Shown piece after piece: positions 55,592-64,000 of a stretch of DNA of 64,000 bases. A program made the translations under genes and the position numbers. Origin of the DNA: Euclidia mi (Eukaryota > Arthropoda > Insecta > Lepidoptera > Erebidae). The notes below the pieces were generated by a model that saw nothing but the letters and a program-made list of their open reading frames with translations, was not told where the DNA came from and did not search any database. The stretch covers positions 57,617,805 through 57,681,804 of the forward strand of contig OX123190.2 of assembly GCA_944739405.2 (NCBI GenBank), written 5' to 3'. Each line of letters opens with the position of its first letter. Within the stretch, counting starts at the first letter, position 1.

Positions 55592-56529
55592 CATGCTTAT
55601 TTTTATTGATCGAATAAATCCAAAGTAATCTCACACGACTCTAATCAGCAATATATTTAAAGAACGTCCGGTACGTCTCTCGTGATTATATCATAGTCAG
55701 AAATAAGAGAAAACATATAATAGATAAAGACGCGAGACTCCAACATATTTCTCACGGCACTATAAATCATGGCCTCTCAAATTGTTTATTGTTTTAAAGA
55801 TTAGGTGCGTATAGTCACGCAAAGTTTAAAAGTACAAGCTTTAATAACTTGAAGACGAGCCAGCGTTAGTACAAGTTAGTATCTTGTCGCATGGCAGCAT
55901 GACATGCCAAGTTCAAGTTAAAGAAATTGAACTGACGACAAGTGTAATATTATAGGAGCTTATTCATGTACATGTATTCAAACCAAATAAAGTTTTTAAA
56001 GTTTGAAATGATTTGAAGCCACTTTAATGCTCTATAACTCAACATCGTTTCAATATAAACTAGGTTACTAAATTAGATTTTTACATTTTGAATGTAAATT
56101 TTTCTCTAGTTATCTCGTTTGCATGAATAATTCGACTGTTCAAAAGTAACAAGCAAACATTGTTGTGGTTAAGAAAACGAAACGAAATTGAGTTTCAAAT
56201 TAATGTTCTTCTAAATAAATGTTAGGATTATCTGCAGACCTATACTGGGATCAGATCAATTTTTTTTAACAATGAACTTGGCTCCTACTCCCTACCGTTT
56301 TTAATGGGATGCTGAGGTTAAATACCAGCTGCAGTAACTTACGTAGTGAAGGTAAGTACCTAATTACGCACATTTACATTTTAAATAACTTATTTATTGT
56401 TCATTCACACAGCTGGAAGGGCGTGTGAATAAAATTTTAGCAAAACCTGTTCGTCACGTCGCAAAGTCGTTAAAACCTAACAAGCAGACCCATTTGTGCA
56501 ATTATGAGTAGTGTCCAAAAGTTACGTAG
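55592..56529. other. AT-rich intergenic stretch
   Basis: No gene or element recognised. Confidence 0.5.
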
Positions 56530-56559
56530 TTACACCAAATCTACCTAGATTTGGTGTAA
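56530..56559. repeat. 13-bp perfect hairpin
   Basis: ttacaccaaatct (56530-56542) and its complement (56547-56559) flank a 4-nt loop. No T-run follows. It may be a tiny palindrome without function. Confidence 0.6.
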
Positions 56560-56671
56560 TTAGAACTTTCTAGTTATTCTAAAGTATAATTAGGTATAGA
56601 ATGTTTGGTTTTAATGGATCTATACTTATAGTATACATAGATCCACAGCCTCAGAGCGGTTTCCCAGTAGG

Positions 56672-56832
56672 GGACACCCACAAATTACGTCACACATATA
56701 GAGGAGGGTAGGGGGTCGCTGAAGTGTGACACTGTATGAAGCATGAAATGAGGATGTATGAGACAATTGTGACAAGGAGGGGGACGTGGTCAAAAAGTCA
56801 TGAGAATCGTGAGACGTAATTTATGGATGGCC
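56672..56832. mobile_element. MITE with 'aaattacgtc' inverted ends
   Basis: The left end ggacacccacaaattacgtc and the right end, reversed, ggccatccataaattacgtc are similar over more than 20 bp. The interior is G-rich (ggagggtagggggtcgctg and aaggagggggacgtgg). I know related short elements with G-rich interiors from many insect genomes. The target duplication is unclear. Confidence 0.7.
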
Positions 56833-57204
56833 GCTTACGTCCGATTAAAATCCCATCCGAACTCCGAACCCATGAAAATAACGGGGTTATGCACTACATC
56901 CAACACTCGTCATCCAATTTCTATCGAATTTAGTGTGTGATCTCCAGAACTGTATTTTCACGGGTTAGATCGGACGTAGTGTGAAACAGTTCTAAACGTA
57001 AACTGAGACGGTGATGGTGTATCAGCACACGGCTGCACAGCTTTAACTATACATTTATGCATACATGCATCTCAAATAGGGTGAATTCTATAAGATTTCT
57101 TAAAAAACACGCGCTTTGCTGAACTATCTAGCCTGCGCAGCCTGTGTCTCACATACACTTACCCTATATGTTTAATTACTCAGAATAAACATAGTAGACT
57201 GTGC

Positions 57205-57295
57205 GGAGAGCCTCGGAGGAGGCTTACGTGACCTATGACCTATGGCCTATTTGCCCAGCAATGGATGTTGAGATGGAAGCTGAAATGATGATGAA
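57205..57295 (+). repeat. decayed LINE-tail repeat
   Basis: gcggagagcctcggaggagg, ggcctatttgcccagcaatg and gatgttgag, then gatgatgatg, align in order with the reverse complement of 34281-34345. It is an old copy. Confidence 0.55.
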
Positions 57296-59270
57296 ACGCA
57301 GTATGGACCTACATAAAAATAGTGCACTAAAGATCAACTGGGTATAATATTTTCAGCATATAATATTATTATAATAGATAGAAAAGCTACCTACTACCTT
57401 TTGCTATGAAATAATTATGTGTTCACGTTTTAGAAGCGCATAAACACTGCCTGGTAAGTATATTTACAAGGATAGTTAAAGGTAAATAAAAATAACGAAT
57501 GAGCTTTCATAGTTGAAGTTAATATATTCTGTTACATTGCTATATTTGTTTATTTTATTTACATTGCTATAAAACTACGCTGCGTTTAAGGCTATGCATA
57601 ATCTTATGACAAAAATATGACTCGCGTTTTTGTATCGCAAATCAAATTAAAACAGACTTGCGTCAATATGATACTCATAGATTTTTATATTTTTGCCACT
57701 TCCTATTCATTGAGGTAGGTTTTATATATTTACCAAAAGTTTATTTTATCTGATTATTTTTACCAAAACTGAAACTGTTACCAAAACAGAGGTAGTACGA
57801 GTATGATTGAAACGCCTGCACTGAACTTTGCATGATGTTTCACAGAAACTACAAAAAAATACTCTCTTAACGTCAACAACGTCGTCACTGTGTAGTTACA
57901 TCTCTTATTGATATTGTTTTATTCAACTAGTATTTCCATTAAAAAGATGTTGCAGTCTAAATATATTACAAGAAATTCTATATACGTTGACAGCTCTTGA
58001 CATAATGACAACTTCATTACTTACTTCTGAAACTACTTCAAAACATCCGAATCGACAAAATATATAGCGTCCAGTATATTAAACTTTTAATAAAAAAGCT
58101 TAGTAACTAATTAGACATTTAGTTAGTCAAGAAGGTCGGCTATTATTAAATTATAATCCTGGCGAAAAAACCTTGAAAGGCTAAGCACACACATGTATAA
58201 TACGTATATGAAACCATTATGCACTTATAATACGTTCAGAAATCACGCTTCTAGCCGCAGCGTGTTAATGTATTCGTTATAAAGGTGACTACCGGCCTGT
58301 CTTTGACAGGACTCAAATTACTTTTTCTCCCGTGCGATTTTATTTGTACTACGCCAGGACTTAGATGGGAAAATGTACGCGAAACAAAAACTAATAGAGC
58401 GTTGTTTTCGTTTTATTTTTTGCCACTGCTACTAGTTTGCTTGGGCACAATGATTTACGAGAAGATTTTGTTATTGGGTTTCCCACGGTAATGTTTGAAG
58501 TTTATACCGCTCCTCATTTTGCTAACGTTCTTGCTTAAGAGCTTTTTGCGTAGTAAAATCAGTAGTTTCGTAAAAACTGTGGATTATTTTAGGGAAATGT
58601 GTACAAAAAGTTGTAAATTTTTTACATGCACCTTCATTGCTCACCTTGCATACCGTACTCAATCAAACGAAAGTGCCGGAATAGCCTTCAGTGATACAGT
58701 GTGATTGTCGAAACAAACAAGGATCATGTCATGCCTACGATACGTAGTTAATGCTCGTATTCATGTAACATCTCCTATAAAATGTTTAACTGCTCGAATA
58801 AAATCTCAGCTAGAAAGCCAACGATCTTAGTATCGAGGATGTACAAGATTAAACAAAGTAGAAAGATTTAGTCGCGTGTAGAATTTTGGCGCTGTACCAG
58901 TATAAATTTAAGAACAACACAAGCGATTTTATTAAAGCTGTTAAAGAATATAGCATATGTTGCCGCATGGAGGCTTTATTCTTCAGTTTTTTTTTTTTTT
59001 TTATATATTGCCGGCAAACAATAAATAAAGCAAAATTTAGTTCTGTATTCATATTACACCAGGCTTAAAAGTTCGATAGAGCTGAAAACAGTAGTCGCAA
59101 AAACAGAATTCTTTAACGCATTCCCACGTGAAACCATAGCGTACTCTAGTTGGCTATAGTCGGGGAGCTAGTCGCTTTTAATTAAACAAGAGGACTACAT
59201 AATTTTTCATGATAGTATTAATGTAATTATGAATTCTTGTATTTTTTTATTCAAAGTGAGTAATAAGACG
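57296..59270. other. AT-rich intergenic stretch
   Basis: Open frames 58285-58491 and 58495-58704 have hydrophobic composition but no recognised motif or supporting context. There is a poly-T run at 58986-59002. Confidence 0.45.
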
Positions 59271-59274
59271 GTAT

Positions 59275-59490
59275 ATATCACAGCGGGGTACCGCTAACAG
59301 GCGCATTCATTAATTGAAACAGTATCCCATGTAATAACGCAAAGCGGGGGACCGTCGCGATGAACGCCCTTGGCATTATTAAACGTGTGCGATTAAAACG
59401 GACCGAATGTGTTTGCGCGATGCAAGGACGAGCGCTAATCCCTTTCAAATATGGAACGTTTAATAGCTCTCGCGCCGCATGTTAATATAA
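59275..59490. promoter_or_regulatory. higher-complexity non-coding block, possible regulatory element
   Basis: The block has little simple sequence and moderate GC in an AT-rich desert. It contains cattcattaattgaaac, tcgcgatgaacgccc and aaacggaccgaatgtg. The TTAATT cores could be homeodomain sites. Function is inferred only from contrast with the surroundings. An undetected repeat is an equal possibility. Confidence 0.25.
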
Positions 59491-59649
59491 TCAGGATATG
59501 CTTTTTGTTACAACCTTTTTATTGGAATGCTTGGTTCATCTTGTTCCTTGGCCTGCCTATGGTTGGCCATGCTTATAGGCATAGTCTACAGTTCAGTATG
59601 GACTCGGTATAAATAAGAAGTAGACTGACTGGTAAGGCGACAGCACTTT

Positions 59650-59890
59650 TTTTTCTTTTTTTTTTAAAGACAACTCCCGCACTAGGACTAAATCCTGTGT
59701 CGCGAGGGACTTTACAAACATACTACTATGGACTAACTAACGGACACAATGAGCACCCAGACTCGAAACAACAATTTATGAATCACACAAAGTGTTGTCT
59801 CGTGTGGGGATCGAACCCACAACACTTGGCGCAGTATCAAGCGGCGAGGCGGCGGCTTAAACCACTACGCCAATAGTGCAGTCATTGCAC
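59650..59890 (-). mobile_element. tRNA-derived SINE, copy 2
   Basis: On the minus strand the head starts near 59885 (actattggcgtagtggttta, box-A-like). The box-B-like gggttcgatccccac lies near 59806-59820, and the body ends gcgggagttgtctttaaaaa with an A-rich tail (59650-59667). It is close to the copy at 2966-3190 over most of its length. Confidence 0.85.
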
Positions 59891-61283
59891 AGGCACTGCG
59901 TAGTACCAGTCTTATGTTGATATGTACATACTACAAAGTGTAACTTTTCCATCAAGGCTATAGTGGTGGTATCGCATTATTATGCGTTAAGATTTTGCAT
60001 TGATTCAGTGATAAATATAAAATAAAATGAATGTATTGTAATGTATGCATATTTAATGCAACGAGTTGTACGATTAATATTTTTAGTCATTGATAGACTA
60101 AGTAACTTTGTAGTCTGTCTGCAGAAATCTTCTTATATTATTAGTAGCGTCTAAAAAGTATTATACGGCAAGTATTTATAAAGATTATGTCATATGCCAG
60201 AGTACCACAGATTTTCAAGCTTTCTATAGAAGCGGCGAACATCAAAGTGACGCAGCTATACATTGCAACTAGTGAGACATTGTGATTTCGCGTCTCCAAA
60301 CAGCTTATCACTTGAATTGAAGATAACCATTACCATAAAGTTTAGGAGCCAAAACCAAATTAAGGATCTGTCTATCACAATTTTACTGAAACATTGCCTT
60401 GACCACTTACATTCAAAAGCTTGTCAATTTGTTCTCTGTAGAACAGATTAATCATCGCCTATTTAAACGTATCGGAAAACCATCGCAAATTAATTGTGCC
60501 GCGTGTAATTAACGCAACATGTTGTTCAGCGCATGGGCTACGCGTGCCATTGTAACCCAATTCCCTCAATTAGCTCCGACACCTTACACGGCATTGTAAG
60601 CAGATAACACATAGTACTTTACAATTTTTTCTACCTTTATTTAAACACAATTTTCAAGCAAATACATTGGCTCGTTATCTCTCTAACAAGTAACTGCGCA
60701 GTAATAGCTTCATTTAAATTCAACTCAACACACTTATGTAAATAAAGTTGATTACACTCCACGTCCTATCGGTATGGACATCAGTCAACATTGTACAGAA
60801 TTCTTTATCGCAAATGACGCGGTGCGGTTCGACGGGTTTAATGTGACCACAACTTAACCACAACGAATTGCCAGGGTTGGCAGAAGCTTAATTGAGCTGT
60901 ATTGCACCAGCGATACAGGGCTGCCTCTAAATAGCGCAGTTAAACGTTTAACAGGGACACTTTATACCGGGTTTTTCGTTGCTAATAGCGTTCTAGTATA
61001 AAACTTTGAAATAAAATTCTGTGTTCTGGGAAATTGAACGTGCTTAGAGGTGTTTTTTTTTGCTTGGACCATATTACAGTTCTAAAGTAACGACATCATA
61101 AAATTTTAACTATTTACTCTTTAAAGTCAGTAAATGTTTGCGTTTTAATTGTGTGCCTGCTAGTGGTGGTTAACAATGACTCCCGGCGGTGCGGTGGTGG
61201 CGCTAGTGGAATTTAAACTTTACGAAATGAAACATTTCTCCAAGTGTAACCCTTCATAACTTGAATAAATTTAAGACGCGTAC
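59891..61283. other. gene-poor stretch with possible regulatory block
   Basis: No gene recognised. The part 60470-60980 is of higher complexity, with cgcaaattaattgtgccgcg, taattaacgcaac and gaccacaacttaaccacaac. The last holds two copies of the Runt-type core ACCACA. This is circumstantial. Confidence 0.3.
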
Positions 61284-61305
61284 TGTATAGCGCTATACTA
61301 TAGCT

Positions 61306-61825
61306 GTCCAAAAAGGCACGTTTGGCTGTGCATAGAGGGGTGTTAGTACCTACTCTTATGTATGGTAGTGATAGTTGGGTATGGCAGAAGAGTCATGAAA
61401 GTAGAATAAATGCTGTAGAAATGAGAGCACTGAGAAGTATGTGTGGTGTTTCTTTGACTGACAGAGTAAAGAATTGTGTGATAAGAGAGTGTTGTGGGGT
61501 AAAAGAAGATGTAGTGACAAGCATCGAAAAAGGTATGCTAAGATGGTTTGGGCACGTGGATAACGAAAGATTGACCAAGCAGATCAAGGCAAGTGTGAAT
61601 GGGACAGGACGAAGGGGAAGACCTAGGCGGACGTTCTCTGACCAGATTGGAGACATCCTAAAAACAGGACAGGTTAGAAGTACCCTGAACAGAAGAGCGT
61701 GCATGAGGAATCTGATGGGAGTGAATGAAGCAAGAGAGATATGTCAGGATCGTTGCAAATGGCGTTCCGTAGTCTCTGACTCTATCCCTCCGGGAAACAA
61801 GCGTGAGTCTATGTATGTATGTACT
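61306..61825 (+). mobile_element. RTE-like LINE 3' end (5'-truncated)
   Basis: The coding part begins KARLAVHRGVL-like at about 61313. It ends with cgtgagtctatgtatgtatg at 61802-61821. tgtatagcg is present at 61284-61292 and 61826-61834 and may be the remains of a longer target duplication with mismatches. It is the same family as 762-2421 but less frameshifted. Confidence 0.8.
61322..61800 (+). pseudogene. C-terminal part of LINE reverse transcriptase
   Basis: One uninterrupted frame contains LMYGSDSWVWQK, INAVEMRALRSMCGVSLTDR, KGMLRWFGHVDNERLTKQI, GRRGRPRRTFSDQIGDIL and NRRACMRNLMGV. This is the region after the reverse transcriptase palm. The catalytic motif is missing because of 5' truncation. 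The few differences from the copy at 780-1588 are consistent with members of one family. Confidence 0.85.
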
Positions 61826-61834
61826 TGTATAGCG

Positions 61835-62369
61835 ATAGAGATAGCCAAGAATTATATTTAAAAAAAACACATGTCAATAAAAATCGTCTGACCGTCACAA
61901 TTTCTCGTCATCCAGTACAAATGATTTAAAATAATGAACAGGAAATTTTCTTCAACCTGCCTTAGACAGAGCAATATCCTAGTTAAGCAACTCGGTATAA
62001 CAAATATACGAGTCAAGTTCGCCTTCAAACTCTCACTTCAAACGTGAAATACACCGTTCTTTTTATTTACGATCACCGTTATGAGCATCTCATACTTACA
62101 CCAGAGTGGTTATTAAAAAGTACGTAATATATTCTATTCATGAAAACAGTCACATGTCTTTCTCTTGGATAAAATGGATGTGGCGAGTAAGCCGTACAAA
62201 CGAAATTTACAGTGGCGGCCGGCGGCGGCGCCGCAGTGATAAATCTCAACAGTGTGTAGATGTCATTAGTGTAGTGTGTCGGAGTACCGACATTGCGAAC
62301 TTAAATAAAGACCAAGTGAGGGTAGGTACCGAAACCCGCACTTCCACAAGACGGCGCTGAGCTCTCATC
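61835..62369. other. short intergenic stretch with GC-rich patch
   Basis: At 62214-62240 a ggcggcggcgccgcag patch stands out. The open frame 62106-62360 that covers it is Arg-rich at both ends and has no recognised domain. It could be a first exon or chance. Confidence 0.35.
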
Positions 62370-62480
62370 AGTCTCTCCGCGACCACGCTCGGTGCAAGAC
62401 GAGCGAAACGTCGGAGCCAAATAGGTATTTATTCCTTAAATAAGTTAGTTGTACGCGATTAAGACCCGCTAATTTATTTT
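62370..62480 (+). repeat. dispersed repeat with 'gaaacgtcgg' core, second copy
   Basis: It contains ggtgcaagacgagcgaaacg, then tcggagccaaatagg and gtacgcgattaagacccgct. It matches the layout of 2455-2545 on the other strand. Confidence 0.55.
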
Positions 62481-62615
62481 GTATGATACAACTTTATTTA
62501 ACAGGTCTTAGTTTTTATAAATAAATATTTAAAGACTTTGGTTATGCCTATGCATTCATGTCTATGATGTAGACAGACATACAAATCCCAAAAGATTAAC
62601 ATTGATTATCAATTA

Positions 62616-62842
62616 AGGGTGCATAGGGTTCCCACCAAGAACTTAGGGTCCCAAGCCAACCTCACCTGCAAGTGGTGCACCTGCCGATCAACGGACGAGG
62701 CTCTGGCAAACAAAATGTCCCAATAAGCGGCAATAGGCTCGCCACCTATTACGTGGGATCAAAACACTGGCGAAAAGTGGGCGTTTAATATGCCTCTGCC
62801 TACCCCTTCGGGGAAACAGGCGTGAGTCTATGTATGTATGTA
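62616..62842 (+). mobile_element. SINE-like element with RTE-type tail, second full copy
   Basis: It is nearly identical by eye to 29934-30166, from gggtgcatagggttcccacc to the tail ggaaacaggcgtgagtctat and (TATG)n. It is flanked by tgattatcaatta on both sides (62603-62615 and 62843-62855), although the tail overlaps the first bases of the right copy. The intact duplication and near identity point to recent activity. Confidence 0.9.
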
Positions 62843-62855
62843 TGATTATCAATTA

Positions 62856-64000
62856 TATTTATATTGCGAACTTCTGCATATCTGTATTATCATTACCTAC
62901 CGAAAATGTTAGATTGACGCTGTTTCATATTAGTTCATACATAGCAATTCTATTTGTTTCGTCAACAGCACGCATAGTGAATAAAACGCTTTAATTAACA
63001 CGCTCGCTCTACATTCGTGAACTTGACACACGACTGCATCACCTAGCTCCTATTATACCCGAACACTAAATGCAGTACCACTCCATACAATGCGAGTTTG
63101 TTAGCCAAACAATCAAACATTATCACCGTTGCTATTAAATCATTTCCTGCTTCCAATAGCACATGCACCCATCACACACGTCGTGCAGGAGAGCAGTCGT
63201 GACGCACGCATCCACTCACATGAACAAGACAAGGTCGTGGAGCGTCTACATACGAAGCCACAGTGAGCAAGATGTTGCCTCATATCCATCAGTGTAAATC
63301 CTATTATGCGTTGGCCAATCAATCATTCATTTTTCTTGGTGGTTCCAAGCATTTTTTAAAGGTTATTACTTTTTGTCTCACAATTTAATTTGTGCTCTTG
63401 ATTACACGTAACAGTATGTAGCTCCGAATCTGGGTGGCTTTTGAGTCTGTTAAATGAATAATATAGAAAAAAGTAGAAAAAAGTACAGTTACAAATACAA
63501 TTCTTAAAAAAGATCTTTAACAGTCAAGCTTAATATGTTGCTCGATAGCTTTGAATTTATTTCGGAAATGCAAAGGGTAAGACTCGAACCGAAGCTGACG
63601 ACCTCTCGTCATCATATCGAGACAAGTTGTCAATTAAATATACCGTTTATGTAAGTAATTTTAAAGGTCAATTTTCAGTCTCCTTGGATATGAAAGGTAG
63701 TTAGAGCTGCTAGCTTGGACTGTCATAAAAAATGTGACCTAGCAAGTTAACCTTACAACATTATAGTCTTATGAGTTATGACTAACTTAGTAACTAGTCA
63801 CTTGGCTGAGTCAGAGGTTTATGACATTCGTATTTCTAACAGTAATACTATGTCAGTACCTAGTCTAACTTGCCTGTATGGGAAGGGAAATTGAGGTATT
63901 GCCAATTGATTCAGAAGTAAAACAATGACATTTAAAAAGTATATAGCATAAGCACATTGCTCAACCAAGCAATGTGCTCAACTCAAGATTATTAAATAAT
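62856..64000. other. intergenic to end of window
   Basis: No gene recognised. At 63568-63590 gggtaagactcgaaccgaag resembles a box-B-like tRNA arm on the minus strand, but no foldable tRNA surrounds it. Confidence 0.45.

Noticed and set aside
63560..63600. tRNA gene fragment with gactcgaaccgaag
   Set aside because: Only a box-B-like word is present. The neighbouring sequence does not fold into acceptor, D or anticodon stems.

Overview
The window looks like a piece of an AT-rich insect chromosome, most likely from a moth or butterfly. The evidence is a set of dispersed repeats that I recognise as typical of Lepidoptera: tRNA-derived SINEs, the 'ccactgctggac' LINE tail, the 'cccgcggttacaccc' repeat and RTE-like LINEs ending in (TATG)n. 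There is also one intron-containing gene of insect type. I see no bacterial features, CRISPR array or convincing functional tRNA gene. Taxonomy is inferred from these repeats and the gene, not from any search.

The only host gene I can support lies on the minus strand at 37529-44400. It encodes a polypeptide N-acetylgalactosaminyltransferase (pgant/GALNT), probably Pgant9. All coding exons, splice sites and phases can be followed by eye. The product is a type II Golgi protein of about 600 residues with an intact catalytic domain and a C-terminal ricin-type lectin domain. The first (alpha) lectin repeat is encoded by three tandem alternative exons (40514-40621, 40191-40313, 39800-39904). All three are phase 0/0, all start with I-(R/A)-N and end with G-N-Q, and all have weak 5' splice sites. 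A long 3' UTR probably runs down to about 35.06 kb.

Layout: 0.75-9.2 kb carries a 5'-truncated RTE-like LINE and several SINEs and dispersed repeats. 9.2-15.3 kb is a non-autonomous LTR retrotransposon with two nearly identical 804-bp LTRs, a CGCG target duplication and no coding interior; it contains a two-part minisatellite. 15.4-18 kb is a Helitron-like duplicated repeat with a nested short retroposon. 18.15-20.11 kb is a PIF/Harbinger-type element with perfect 22-bp ends and twelve copies of TGGACGC. 20.6-23.2 kb holds probable Harbinger debris with a transposase start. 24.2-31.3 kb is a dead Copia element that carries a foldback DNA transposon (TA duplication), itself carrying two MITEs (9-bp and TTA duplications), plus a separate SINE-like insertion with a 13-bp duplication. 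31.3-35 kb is further repeat debris, including a LINE ORF1-like coding fragment. 35-44.4 kb is the pgant gene. 44.4-64 kb is gene-poor and holds a clean hAT MITE, another MITE, SINEs, an RTE-like 3' end, and two stretches of higher sequence complexity that could be regulatory.

The parts connect in two ways. The LINE, the SINE-like elements and one tRNA-SINE share a 3' tail, as expected if the LINE machinery mobilises the short elements. The nested insertions record an order of events in which each older sequence can be read by removing the younger insertion and one target copy.
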